Shown: positions 48,671 to 62,189 of the stretch, piece by piece
Numbering within the stretch: the stretch's first letter is position 1
Layout of the letters: each line of letters starts with the position of its first letter
Assembly: GCA_036172665.1 (NCBI GenBank)
Contig: CM069880.1
Location: forward strand, 7,070,501-7,134,500
DNA from: Prosopocoilus inquinatus
Taxonomy: Eukaryota; Arthropoda; Insecta; Coleoptera; Lucanidae
Direction of reading: 5' to 3'
Length of the DNA: 64,000 nucleotides
Position numbers and translations under genes: made by a program
The notes under the pieces: model-generated
What the model was told of the DNA's origin: nothing
The model's input: the letters and a program-made list of their open reading frames with translations, nothing else
The model's database searches: none

Positions 48671-51634
48671 TTATTAAATTAAAACTAATTAATTAAAAAG
48701 CAACATCTTATCTACAATAACGATAATTAAAAAAAAGTACTCAAGTAGTTATTACGATTAGCTGATCCAATATTTTCAAGAAAAAAACTTATAATTTTGG
48801 AAATGCGATTTTTAGTAATAGTAATAGTGTTCTCATTAAACTGAAACTAAATTTAAAATCGTTTATGTAAGTTCAAGTGACTTATTGTATACAAGGTGTT
48901 GTCTCAACTGTAAGAAATATGTCAAATGAAAGTACGACCTTCTTTAACTTATCTATATCAAGCTAAATAAAATTTTATTACGAAATACATTTAAGATTGT
49001 TATTTTTAAACGTTCACTCAAATTCTAGACTTGAATTAAGAAAATTCAAATTAATATCCAAAAATATACTTCGAGTTAAACATAGAGTTAATATAAGTCA
49101 ATTAAATGTATTGTGTCTTTTTACAACACTAATTTTTAGGGAAACTATTATAAATACATTATCAAATAATATTTTAAAACGAGTATAAGATGCCATGGAA
49201 AACAAATATTAATTATTATTTTACCTGTTTCTCACACCTACCTTAAATAATTATTTGTCAAAAGAAATTACTCAGATTGTTCTAAAGCTCTCAAAAAATA
49301 TTAGATAGGTATAAGAACATACATCACAAAAATGAAAGCACTTTATTAAACAAATGATTTAAGATCTGAAAATATAGGACATGCTATTTAAGAAAATCGA
49401 GTTCAGTCATTTTGAAATTTCTGATATATTGTTTATTATCATGATCACCCTGCAACAGTAATAGCATTTTTAGTAATGGCTTATAATAAGCTGCTAACCT
49501 CTGAACCAAAAATGTTTCTCTTAAAGTTAAAAATAAATAAAATAATGGCTGCAAACCACAGTTTTTAGATAAAATGTTATATGTATATTTCCAAAACGGT
49601 TAGATTTAGGCATAGATTATATTAGGTGAAAGGAAAATCGTATAGGAGATAGGTGAAAAGGAGCGGTAGGAGTGGGTAGTGATGCGCTTTTGTGTCCTGC
49701 CATGTCCTGGCTTGATTTGAAAATTCCTCGTTCCTCGGCTTTTCAATAATTAGAAGACTTTGCAGCCAATAAACACCTCGATCAACGGTTCCAGTTCACT
49801 TCCCCTCCGAGATCAGCTAACTTACTGCTGTTACTTACTACACCTTATTGTTTTTATTGATATAACCCATTTTATTGTTAAAATATTTATTAATTTGGTA
49901 TTAATTTAGTATTTTTGAGACAATTGACCAAGTACTTATGTATACGTTAGGGTAATTTCCGCGTGATAAGTCACTCTGACGTCCTTAAAAGATTTTCAAT
50001 TTAACTTTATTTTAATCACATCTCTATTACTTAAAAAGAAAATATGTTCCCAGAATTACCAACATATTTCTTTTCTTGAAAATATCGATGAAACTAACAG
50101 TGATTTCACAGAATGTATTCTGCAAGTAGAATCTGGATTTTATTTTTTGTGTGAAGTTATTTCCGTGTAAGCCAGGTGAAGATCTTCACTTTAAAGCAAT
50201 GAGCACATATAATGCTCGCATGAATGCCTTGTCGTTAAAGAAATGGCACCAGTAAGAACTAAAAACAGCACATACTAGGCACTTCAGGAATAAATAATGA
50301 TATCCAGCATTAAAATCTTCGCCCGTGTTTTTTTTTTGAGTTTCTTTGGCATGTACAGAAGTGAATTTATGCTGGATTACACCCGCTATTAGTCAAAGTC
50401 GAGGGGAAATATGCGAAACATATTTTCCAGCAAATTTTTAATATAGTGTTCGGATATACTATGTTAAATAATTCAGAAGTGCATTAGTTAAGAGTATGGT
50501 GTTTATAAATCGATGAAATGAAATGTTTTCTGTTTTGTTAGTGCTTTTCTTTCATAAATAAACGACGCGCAAGTGTACCCATACCATAATGACCCGTTGT
50601 TAGTAATCGAAATGAGAATTTAATTTATTGTTGTATGTACCTACCAACGCTGGAAGCAAATAAATCAAACAGATTATTGATTAAATCGAAAAGAACGAGA
50701 GGTATTTTTACCGGAACAAAACCGACGTAAACAAAGCGACGAATTTGTACTTCCCCGATTTAATTTCGTTAATTATTTATTATGTTAGGGTAGACTAAAA
50801 AGTACATAATAGATTTTCGTTTGCAACTCGGAACTCATTTCGAATACAATTTGCTCGCGTTTTGTGTTTTATGGCCCCCTTACTCGGAGCTTTTGTTTTA
50901 TAATTTGTTTTAATAACGTTGTCACCTTCATTCTGGAATCGCAGCACACGGCACTTTATAAGCAAAATAAAAGTTTTACGACCGTCTTAGTTGTCCATGT
51001 TCTCCAATTATAATTTACAATTTGGTTTATTAAGCCATCAAACCCAAGTTACTGCACCACGGTTACCTGGATACGAATTATTTTTACACGGTCCAACATT
51101 TCTTCTTCTTTCTATTTTTAATTGAACTTGCATTGTAATTTGTTTTAATTTAAAAAGTCAAGCAGTAAAAAAGGATTTTACCTGAATTTTCATAAAGCTT
51201 GATTAGCTCTTCTTAGAGTGTAAACAGTAAAAATGATATTCAGTGTCGCTACAATGTTGATTGTGCGGTGTCGTAAAAGCTTTATGCTAGGTGGTACAGT
51301 GTTGCCACTGCTCACACATTCACTACCCTCCCTCTTCAGGGATATGAATGACAAAAATTTCCATACGACGCGGCACGTAAATTATTCCACTTCATTCGAA
51401 GATTCGATGTGAATTTGATTTTTCTCCCTAAATAATCACATTAATTTAGCAAAGGTAGAGCGAACAGCACAAATAAGCTCTCCTCTTTGGAGAATCCAGT
51501 TTTCTGGCCAAATTATATTTTAAATTCGCTAGGAGGAGAACACGACAGGAATTAATCCGATTACAAAAGATTCGAGTGTGTTTTATATTTATACTTATAA
51601 TACAAGGTACATTCAAGCCATGCAATTATCTATT
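48671..51634. other. No gene seen
   Basis: AT-rich sequence with short chance frames only. No repeat structure was noticed. Confidence 0.55.
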
Positions 51635-52060
51635 ACTGAAATACTACACAAAGAATTCTTTATGTAATCCAGAAATCCTTCAAGAGGTCTATAAACTCAA
51701 AATAGCCTCAGGAATAATTAATGTATTATTAGTAGGATATCAACGCAAAATTGAAACATCCTGCTCCTTTTAGTTTATTATAAATTTAATTTCTTTAGCT
51801 TCATCAATATAAGCAAAACGACAAAATAAATTCTTGACATGCTAATGGAATATATATTTGGATGGATGCCACTAAACACTATTTTATTAATGCTACATTA
51901 TGTACCTACTTACATATTATCAAAATGCTACACAAAAGAGGAATTCATAAATATTAAATTAAATAATTCTTAAAATCCTTCGAGTGGTCTAGGAAATCAA
52001 ATTAGACCCGGAAATAATAAATTTATTATTAACAGGGAAACGAATTCGGGTTTCTTGTTT
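51635..52060. repeat. Diverged direct repeats (~135 bp, ~290 bp apart)
   Basis: 51635-51775 and 51925-52060 share ctacacaaa, gaattc, aaatccttc.ag.ggtct and ggaataataa.t..tattatta. A piece of the same region, atatatttggatggatgcca (51850), recurs with one change near 53638. Confidence 0.55.
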
Positions 52061-52151
52061 CGAGAACAGTACGAAAATTTAGTACTCGACCGTATTAGCC
52101 CCGCCCAAGATAATCTCTGCGAATTGCATTCCTGCCGCTTTCACTCAATGA

Positions 52152-52377
52152 GGTCTATTCTGTAACATTGGCATGGACATGATACGTCTCAATTATTGCT
52201 ATGCATTAAATGACCCTGCAAAATCGGTATTCTGTAAACAGTTTCGTAACAACTTGCAATCTGTATCAAGTTAATATTCATATCTTTTCAATTGGCGGTA
52301 GGCAATCCATTTGAATTTTATATAATCGCTAGTTCTCTTTAACTATTGAAGACCATATCAATGTTACAGAATAGCCC
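52152..52377. mobile_element. MITE-like element, 226 bp
   Basis: The left end ggtctattctgtaacattgg faces the complement of gggctattctgtaacattga at the right. An inner copy of 'attctgtaa' occurs near 52229. The target-site duplication is unclear. Confidence 0.65.
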
Positions 52378-53235
52378 TGAATAACAATTCGATTGAAAGG
52401 TTGTAGAAGTAAATAGTACATTTGGCGTAAAAAACGGTCAATAGTAAGAGGTCTGAATTCTTTTCCTTGATTATTAATATAATAGAGCAGATGGGATCAA
52501 CTCAATAGGTAATGAAATAGGCTGCAATGTTATTCTCTCTCATTTAACATAAGTGTAGAATTTATAATAGCTTAACAGGAAATATTTATTTTCCACATAC
52601 CCTACTACTAAGTAATTAGTACCTTGTGTTAATTGCGAAAATAATTACGGTTAAAATTTGCGGTGAGGATATGAGAAAGGAATGGAGTTTAAAACCTCGC
52701 GCAGATGGCCGTTTAACTACTGAACTGTTACGTGGTCGAAGTGTTTCTTGAAAGCTTTCGTTTGCAAATGAGATAACTTGGGTTAATTATGAACAAGTTC
52801 CGAGTCACTCGTACAGCTGCATTAAAGGTTGCAATTCATGCGATAAAATATTTTGTGCGGTGTCCCAGATAAACTAGCCGGTTTCTTATGTCCGTTGGAA
52901 TTTGTCATTGTAACAGATTAAACGGTTAAATAATTAATGGTTCGTTCGTTGCGAATCGTTGTCGAAAAATTCATACTCATCCTCTCGCAAGTCACGTCGC
53001 GACATTGATTGTTTGTGAATCATACACACAAAACATATTCATTCGTTTTCATTTCACATTCAAGTCATTTGTATATGTATTTAAATATTCCTGCAGAACA
53101 ATTTACTCATTTACTGGAAATCACGGTATTTTTAACAGAACAAACATCTTATACCGATTGAAGACTTTTGCCTTAGCCAATAGAAATAGACGTTTGTTGA
53201 AGAGCAACGAAGGTATGCAATTCGTAATATATTAA

Positions 53236-53510
53236 AGCCGGCTACTCATTACGCGGTACTTGGCAAGTACTCGGCGAGTATTTGTCCAAGTAAATCGAAC
53301 CGTACACATTACTCAGCTACTTTTACGTAGCCAATCCGTTTAACACTTGCCCGTTTGACTTTGGATAGTTTACCGACAACGAATGGGAACTAACATACAA
53401 GTAACGTGGCAAGTAGTGCCGAGTTGCACGCCGCGTTTTAATACACATTACTCGACACTTGCTAAGTATTGGCAAGTACTTGCCAAGAACCGCGTAATGA
53501 GAAGCCGGCT
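53236..53510. mobile_element. PIF/Harbinger-like MITE, 275 bp
   Basis: It starts AGCCGGCTaCTCATTACGCG and ends in the near-perfect reverse complement, flanked by TAA on both sides (53233-53235, 53511-53513). A 3-bp TAA/TTA duplication is the hallmark of PIF/Harbinger insertion. Subterminal repeats of ggcaagtact occur in both halves. No coding sequence. Confidence 0.8.
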
Positions 53511-53513
53511 TAA

Positions 53514-56500
53514 GGCAAAGAAGAGTACTTCTTGCCTTGCATTTTTAACGTGAGCAAATGTACATACGAGCAGAGCAAATATTTCAACGAAACAACTATT
53601 GGTTAAAATAAGAGTCTCCAATGGGTATATCTGTATTATATATTTGGGTGGATGCCAAAACAACGAGTTTCACTAAACTGACAATACCTTATTAATGCCA
53701 GGAAGCTTGTTCAACTACATCCAGGTGATTATTATGCATGATTCGCACCAACCGAACCAGTACGTATTTGAAAATACATATTCTACTTTGCATAGATTAA
53801 TAGTTCTTGAATGTTTTAATCAGATTAGAGTGAGATTCAACATTGAATACACCGTACACACCCATGTATACGCGAAATTAACTTTTGCATACTACCTCTT
53901 TTCAAATAAATTCGCTTGTTATGTAAAAAATACATGGAGATACTAAATAGTCATTTAATACATAGGTACAATTTTCTTTTTAAGTTTATTAACAGCGACC
54001 TAGGATTGGATTATGTAGGAACGTAGGCGTAAAATAGTTTCTACCTTCATTAAATCGCAAACTAAAGTGTAGGCTTAACATGTAATTTTTTTCGGCTCTG
54101 GCCGATGGAAGGTAGGTAGGTTTCGGTCAATGCCGAAGTGAATAATATCACCCCAGGGTACGCCTCGGCCATTTAACGTACGAACATTTTCAAATAAATA
54201 TGATTATTGATTTCGTGACAAATTTTACTCTTCGGTGGTATGTTGTACGTGAGTGGAATGTCGACGAGCGACGAAAACTTAACACGAATTAATAATATTT
54301 CCTGTGACGACTTGCATATCATTACGACGAAAAAAGAAAATTTAAAAAAAACAGGCATTACAATCCTTGTTTATGGGCTTATGAGGAATAATATGTTTAT
54401 TAAAATGATACTGAGGTCAACTGATGGCGATGGCTATTGTAAATAACCGCATCCGTCAAGAAGATAATTAGCTTTGTGCTTTCAAAGATATTATTATTTA
54501 TTACTTAATTAGCTGTATCGAAATTGTATTGAACTTTGTAAATAAGTGAGTAAGTAAGAAAGCGAGCGAGCGATTTTATATGTATGGGTAGGTATGTGAT
54601 TTGAAACCTGTCGCATTATTTGCGACTATCGCTGTACTTAACAGCGAGTTTCGAGTTTAAACTATAGAACATCGTGCTTTTGTCTAATAAAACATAAGCA
54701 TTACCATTGTTGAGTTGTTCATTGTAAATCACTTCGTGTTTCGTATGTAATCCCAAGTTGCTAATTAGAGGACGCACATACATACAGTATGTACAAAATT
54801 CGCAGTTTCAACAAAAAAGAAAAACCCTAATTCGGTACGATATGTGAGCTTAAAGATACGTTAATTAAATAGACGAAGGGTATCATGCTTTGTAATACCG
54901 GAGAAATATTTCGATTAATTAAAGAGGGGTCAGAGACAATTGAGGACGCGAAACACGAACAACGAAGAACAAAACGCGACCAGCTTATTTAATCGTTTTT
55001 ATTAAACACGTACTTAGCAGATCATATTAACAACAATTTAGATAGTATCAATCGTATTAAAGAAGGCGACGTATGCAATTAAAATCGTAATTCCAACTGT
55101 CGTTAGTTATGAACAGCAATCGATATGTTGGGGGCTTTGTTCCTGCGAAGAAAAATCGGAGCCGATGCGTTTATACGATGACTTGCGCAATTAAGAACTT
55201 TCTAAAAGCGTCTCTACTAAATATTTTCTGCCTTATATATTTATATTTATAAAGACTTCGTTTCAGCGACATGACTGGTAAAATTAATTAAGGGACAAAA
55301 CGAGTTTGTTATGTTAATTAGGCCCTTAACTTCAAAAATTATATAACTAATATACGCATTGCGGTACAACAACTAATCAATAAATAATACTACAACAATT
55401 CTACCTCAAAAAATATCTCATTTATTACTAGTATTCAAGATTCAAAACAGAGTTTTTAAGTGATTGATTCATAATAAAATTTATTACCCCCATGTATACT
55501 ACTCACTCACCGAGCATGTATGTGCAGATTGTGCTTTGGTTACAATCTCAGGAACGTGCCAAGTTATTTCTTTGTATACGTTTGAGATGTTTTCATGATA
55601 ATTAAAAAAAAGACTTTCCAATAATTATATTTGAATATTTGAAGTTAAGGTTAAGACAAGGATATCTTGTGAGAAAGGTTATTTGTACGAGGTAGAAAAA
55701 TTTAATTTGAAAGTGGGAATTGGATACTGTACTGTGGTGAAGTGGCTCGTAAAAAAACTTTTTAACTAATTACGGAGCTGTTAGAAAGTCGAGGATTGAT
55801 AACTCATTATTGCTTTTACAGAAATAAACTCGAACGTAGGTGGAGATCGATTAGTTGGTTAACGTGATCGAGTGTCGAGCTTAGGTAATCTTCGCGATTT
55901 TTTTTCCGACGTCAAAGAAAAGAAATATCGATGCGTTGTTTTGACAAGAGGAAGGAAGGCACGTGAAATTTAGTTCTAAATTTAATAGAGAAGAAATGCC
56001 GAGGTGGCTTCTATTGTTGTGCGATTAGCGAGCTATTCAAAAGTAATAATTTTGAATGGGTCGTGAATCTCGCGTTTTTAATGCCCTGGTTATTCATTAC
56101 GTCACTCGACTCGTGTTAAATAAAACGTCTGGGCATTAAATTTAAAAATAAATCCACGCTCTACAAGCTAATACCAAGTCCAAACAACACAGGATTGTGT
56201 TGCTATTAAACATTGCTTTTGCCCTTGTCAGAGAGATCATGTTCAACTTGTTGACCTTTGCCTTTTAACACTATTTATTCAATTTGCACTTCAATTAATA
56301 CTGAAACCAACATCTTTTTTCAGTGTTAACTGATCTACCTTACGTAATACGTTTAGTTTTATTACCAACCAAGTTCAGACTTTGAAACTTATGTATTATT
56401 AAGTTCCAGACATCGTGTCTCACCGCAGGGATATTTGCACTACGTCTAGGACGTTCAGGGACAAGATTTCAAACGAAAAATTTTCTTCAACTTATAGAAA

Positions 56501-56644
56501 TTACATATACGTTCCATCGCCGTCATAAATAGTTTCTAATTGACCACAAATACAGCTTCAGTTAGGCAACTAGGTTCGTGGTGTGATAACTTCGTGCGTA
56601 TTCGGGTTTAGTATTAATAGCGACAAAGAAATGGGCAATAGACA
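53514..56644. other. No gene seen
   Basis: AT-rich sequence. A short gcgagcgagcgag run occurs near 54562. No motif was recognised. Confidence 0.55.
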
Positions 56645-56706
56645 AAGTAATTTGTATACAATCTCGATAGAATTCACTGTATTCTAGTTGAAGAATTCTT
56701 ACTGTA

Positions 56707-57273
56707 CAGGTTGTTGCGTTTTAAAACGCAACATAGGAAATCCCATCTTAATTTAAAGGTGCTTGAATATTGGCTTCTCTAATTATTTTACAACAGGATT
56801 CCATTTAGGTTTATTAAAGTGCTCTTCAAGTTGAATCTGTCTGTGAAGTTTGAGAAGTTCTCATTCGCTCAGTTTCGAGATATTTAAAAAAGATCAGCAA
56901 CGAAATTAAATTTATACCAAACTATCAGCACGGCCTTATCAGTAAATGATAAAATAAATAATTTCTTGAAAAGCTTCTTCTATTCATATTTTTCAAAAAA
57001 GACTAGATTTATTAATTATCTGTACAGTTTTCACTATCATTGATCAAGGCTGTGCTGATAGTTTGGTATAAATTGAATTTCGTTGTTCTTTTTTGAATAT
57101 CTCGAAACTGAGAGAAAGAAAACTTCTCAAATTTCACAGACAGATTCAACTTAAAGAGCACTATAAAAAACCTAAATTGAATTTTGCTGTACAATAATTA
57201 GGGAAGCCAATATTGGGGCATCTTTAAATTAACATGGGATGTCCTATGCTGCGTTTCAAAATGCAGCACCCTG
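56707..57273. mobile_element. Foldback element, 567 bp, with ~250-bp arms
   Basis: The left end, caggttgttgcgttttaaaa, matches the reverse complement of the right end (cagggtgctgcattttgaaa). The arms pair almost to the centre, including 'taccaaactatcagcac' at 56917 and its complement at 57049. TA flanks both ends. The ~60 bp just left of it (56645-56704) is repeated at 57295-57362 to the right. Confidence 0.8.
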
Positions 57274-58029
57274 TAGTTGTTTAAATTTGTAATTGTAAAT
57301 TTTGTATACGATGTCAATCGAATTCACTTGTATTCACCTAGTTGAAGAATTCCTGCTGTATACATAGTAGGTATACGTAGTTGCTTAAATTAAAGTAAAA
57401 AGACTTATATACTTGGTTTTAAGCATCTACATTGACATAATAAAATACTGTCAGGAACCTAAATGGGAAACTTGGTTGTAAATTTATGTCGTAAGCACGA
57501 CCGAGCTTCTTCCCCCAATATTAAGTAGTAAATTTTAATAAAACTATAAGACAATTACCGTCTAATAACAGCAATAATAAATCGCGATGTAGTCAAGCAA
57601 AGCCACTTCGTTTATTTATAAGGTAGAGAGAGGAGCTAAAATAAGGAAGGTGGGCAAGGAGAGGCTGTAATTTAGAATTCCGACGGACTGCAATTGTATC
57701 ATACCTAATATACATTACAATCTAAAACGAAAGTTAGGAATCTGGGAAGATGTAAGATAACATAAATCACGAGGTACAAAGTCACACCATTTTATAACGT
57801 TGCGCAAAGAAAACTGCAAGCTTACTTTAGAATTTAGATAAAGACTGCTTGTTAATGATGTTAAAAAGCAACTCTCCAAAATTAATAAACACACTCATTT
57901 AAACTTTTTTTTTTAACAACGCAATCCATTTGACTAATTATTATAAGCAGCTCTTGAACAAAAAAAGAAAACCTACTGGTTGTATATGTTCATAGAAATG
58001 AAACGATATTGCGCGTATTGCAAGCTTTA

Positions 58030-58172
58030 AGCTGGATTTACATGGAGCGTTGAGTACGACAAAGCGTCGGCCGCACTGTGTTTTCATTGGCTGGTTATTC
58101 TTTACGTAACCAGCACTAACCAATAGGAGTGAATACGCTCGCTCGACATATTAACTTCATGTAAATCCAGCT
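58030..58172. mobile_element. PIF/Harbinger-like MITE, 143 bp
   Basis: It starts AGCTGGATTTACATG and ends CATGTAAATCCAGCT, flanked by TTA at 58027-58029 and 58173-58175. The perfect 15-bp terminal inverted repeats and 3-bp TTA duplication point to PIF/Harbinger. It is too short to encode a protein. Confidence 0.82.
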
Positions 58173-58261
58173 TTACTGCGTTGCCAAGCATTAAAAACCA
58201 CACAGTGAATATCATAGAGAATCTATACATACATCATGTATAACATTGTCTGTCATAATTA

Positions 58262-58582
58262 AAGGCCGGATGTTTAGGGGATAAAAAAGTCCAGTATTTG
58301 ATTTGGAAGACTTAACCGCATTCATTTTCTCGTGACAGGTTCTTAAGAAGGTTCATTAGAGTTAAATAAAACATTAAAATTATAATCTTATTTTGCACAC
58401 AAAATTCAAACTAAAGTCATTAACATCATTTTTACACAAAATTTTGGATAATGACTTTAATGTTTTATTCAACTCTACTGGAGCTTCTTAAGAATTTACC
58501 ACGAAAATAAATATCCCTGGTGTCATAATTAAGTCATTCAAATCAAGTTGACGCTTTTTTTATGGCCCAAACATCCGGCCTT
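58262..58582. mobile_element. MITE, 321 bp, TA-flanked
   Basis: The ends are AAGGCCGGATGTTT and AAACATCCGGCCTT, with TA on both sides. Inner arms also pair: 'attatggcccaaaa'-like and 'taatgttttattcaactcta' at 58455-58478 against 'agagttaaataaaacattaa' at 58358-58377. The short sequence gtcataatt lies immediately outside both ends, which may be chance or an old duplication. Confidence 0.75.
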
Positions 58583-58740
58583 TAGTCATAATTGAAATAT
58601 GAACTACTGCATCCGTGGAAGTCCTTAGATGGAAGCGAATTTATATTGTATCGTTGGCATGCCTAGTTAAGCTGTCATGGTCTTTGAAATATGTTGCAAA
58701 ACAAACCTTTCTGATACCAACCTTCTTAGTTGAATGAATC

Positions 58741-59478
58741 CAGGGATATTAGAGTATTATACGTTTTGTTTAATACAGTATAATACGTGAGAATAATACT
58801 GTTTAAAACATTGACGTATAAAATATAATATATATTACAGTATAATACAGGTATAAAACTGTATAAAATTTTATTAACCTATAAAACATTGAGTAATATT
58901 TTACTCTCTAAATAAATGTTTACCAACTTAAAAATAATACAGACAATCAAGGTCTTTACTTTTATTTGAATTTTGTAAATGCCTCTGTTGCACATAGTAT
59001 ATACAAGCAAATAAGGTAAAATTACATAATTTCAAATCGGAATATCATTTACATTCTACTGCTGCAACTTTCCATGTTTTGATTTCCAGAATATTATTTA
59101 ACACAACCAGTTAACTAGAACCCGCACTAGAAAATAACCTAAAAATTGTCTTTTTATCACTGTTGGTAAAACAGAATGCTTCATGATTTTGTACATTTAC
59201 AGTTTTATACCGTATAATACTGTAGTATACGTACAATTCCATGTAAGTATGTACTACGACGCTCAACCTAAATGATACTCCTGCATACGAACCACAACCT
59301 TAATTCAGCATAAGGGCTAGGAAACTGTCAAGTGGTATCAGCGTAAGGGCTACGAAACTGTCAAATGGTATCATTATGGGGAGCGTCACTATACGTATTA
59401 TACATTTTATACGTTTTATACATACATATTATACATGTAACGTATAAAATCCAAATGTCACGTATTATATCATCCCTG
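58741..59478. mobile_element. Non-autonomous hAT-like element
   Basis: The ends are CAGGGATatta... and ...tatcATCCCTG, flanked by AATGAATC (58733-58740) and AATAAATC (59479-59486). That is an 8-bp duplication with one mismatch, the length expected for hAT transposons, and CAGGG is a common hAT terminus. Both ends are crowded with subterminal copies of gtataatac, tataaaac and their complements, resembling hAT transposase-binding clusters. No transposase frame is present. Confidence 0.68.
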
Positions 59479-59528
59479 AATAAATCTATGTTATCCGCTT
59501 AGTTGAATGAATCTGTTACGCATAAATA

Positions 59529-59692
59529 CAGGGACATCAGAAATTACGTGATCAAAATCAAATATAACAGAATTAAATATACCTACGCTAATTTGAAACA
59601 GCGACGTTATTTTTCTGAATATTGCCTATTCTAAGAAGACAAAATCTAGTTCAAATTGGTCACGTGAATTGAAATCATTTCTGATCACATTG
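59529..59692. mobile_element. Small TA-flanked inverted-repeat element, 164 bp, imperfect
   Basis: It starts cagggacatcagaaattacg and ends with sequence whose complement is caatgtgatcagaaatgatt. Only ATCAGAAAT and the outer CA are shared cleanly. TA occurs at both ends. It lies just right of the hAT-like element. Confidence 0.45.
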
Positions 59693-59694
59693 TA

Positions 59695-62189
59695 TATGTT
59701 GCAGCGGGGAATTACAGAGTTTCCTCCTTTCCAAAACGTGAAATTTCGTTGTTTATGAACGAAAAAGAGTAAAAAGAAAATTGATGGTATGAAAGTTGCT
59801 GCAAGCTGCTTTGAAAATTTGAAAACGAAATTGTTACAATCTAGTTAATCCCCGGGTAATATTTTTTTTATTGTGGAGTATGTTGGAGTTGCAGCACAAA
59901 GTTGAATGATGGAGTTATCATCGAGGTAATCAGTGCTATCCCGCTGACATATAAAATGGTTACAATATGTAAATTAGATTTTTACCTCTCACGTAAAAGC
60001 TGGTACATTTTTGGAAATGAAAGAAGAGAAATGAATGAGATAATTGAGATAAGAAACTGCCGGTTTGTTTTGCTGCAGGTGTTTTGCACTTGAGTTTCAC
60101 TTTAATAATTTAGGATGTTATATATACAAAAAGCTCTCGTAGTTACTTGTTAACATGCGATCTAAAATTACGTTTAGGAGGGTCTCCTGTGGATAATAAA
60201 ACATCGTTAATAATTAATGCAGGCCTGTCTAGAAATCTTAAATTACGCGTATCGTAAGGTCGCACTCGTGAATTACAAGGTTCTTTCAGAGAATTAGTTT
60301 CGTTCTTTCAGAATGCCGTCTACAAATGTTGACAAAAGCTTAACAAACGAAAGAAGGAGTTTTTAATATTTAATATGTTGGCATAAAGGAAGGAACTATA
60401 TCATTAAACGAGATAGAACGCGAGCGCAGACTTTTTCGTTTCACTTCCCTTGTTAGTCGATACGTTCTAAAACACACAATGACTTCTCGAAGTTTTCTCT
60501 CTGTGTGCACCGCTGCTCTAAACTTTCAATCTAGAGCTAATGTTAATTAATAATTGCGACGACGTCGAAAGCTAATCCGTCAATTAGAAAAGACCCCGAC
60601 GTCTTTTTCTTATTTCTCGAACGCTAGTGGAACTCTCGACCCACTCTTGGCTAATAAATACCGTCATACTTTATGTTTTTTCAAATCTATCTCGCTCCGC
60701 ATCCCATCTATTCCAGTTTAATCAAAAAGTTTGCCAGAAGTAAATTAATTTACTACGTTTTATTTTTGTTGCATTATCTTTGCCGTTCCTCCTTAACTAA
60801 AAAAGTTTCTCTCAAGCACCCAACTCTTTAATGCGATCCAATCAAATTTACAAAATTGTGTTTTAGATGAGAAAAACTCCTCTTGTATTTTTCTTTTTTT
60901 TTCTTCCCCAGGTATAAGTTTCATCATTTTCTTATTGTGATTGTATAATTTAAACTTCTTTTGCTTTTGCTTAAGAATATTGAGTAAGTTTCTATTTACG
61001 TTCTCTCTGACTTGTGCTTCAGAAACTAAACTACAAATATATATAATTTAGTTTCAATTCATTTGGTATGCATGACTGAAAAGTGTACCTACTTACGTAC
61101 CTATAAAGAAAGAAAATAAGAGATTCCGTTATTGCGTTAGAAAATTCAGGCAGGTGAATGTAGTCCATGTTTATTTAATATCAGAAACAATTTTAGCAGG
61201 GATAGAAACTAGAGCGCCTCCCTCGTCTTTTCTTGGAAAAATTCATTTCAAATGTAGGAAATTTGATATGAAATTAATGACAGTCACGTTAAACTTGCTG
61301 ACGTAGTTGAAGGATCGTCCAATCAAAACAAGTCCGTGCCTTTTAAATTTTCATCGAGATATGAATTACTTTCATGCATCCGTCGGAGCTGCTTGCTGCA
61401 GCAAGCAACCAACACAAGGGAACATGGTAATAAAGTTTCCTTTAAGCTATACGAGCGGATTTTCTTTCTTCTTCTCTTTTTATTTAGCATAAGTTAAATA
61501 AATTAAATAATCCAAAAAAATGTCATTGGGTCGTTAAGGGTGTGTTGTAGCTTCCTTCCATCTCGTCTGGATTGGATTTTCTTACGTTTGAGTCTGTTGA
61601 ATTTAGTTTCGATACAACACTTCAAAACTTTTTATCACGAAGCCTCTACTTTACAGTACGTCGTTCTTGAGCTGTGATAATACTGATAGGTAAAAGTACT
61701 CAAAAGTTTTTGGTTTTCTTCCTGTTTCTAGAAAATTTGTTTTATATAGTGTGCACCTCTGAATCCATAATATACCTTCCGCTTCCGATAACTCCCTTCT
61801 TTCTATGTAGGTATAAACGAGTTTCATAGTTTATTAATGCTTTTAACCTAACTATTTTATAATCGATTTATTGATTTTACGTCTACCCTTCATTTAATTC
61901 TTTATTTACTTACTTACATACTTACTCACCATTCACCATTCAGTGCAAATGCCGATTTTCGAATCAATATAGAACATGCATAGCTTAAATGAAGCGTTAT
62001 AGGCAGCTAGGCATTATCAACTTTGCAATCAGAGAAGAACGTTTGTTTTATAAATATCTAAGACAGGAGTAACAGAAACTAATTTGCATATACCCGTGCA
62101 AGCCTGCACGTTGATGCCTTCATTACGGGGTTGTTTTAATGGAACACAATTTCCAAATATTTCGTTTGCAGCTACCGCAGATGCTAGTA
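59695..62189. other. No gene seen
   Basis: Ordinary AT-rich sequence with no recognised exon or repeat. Confidence 0.55.
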
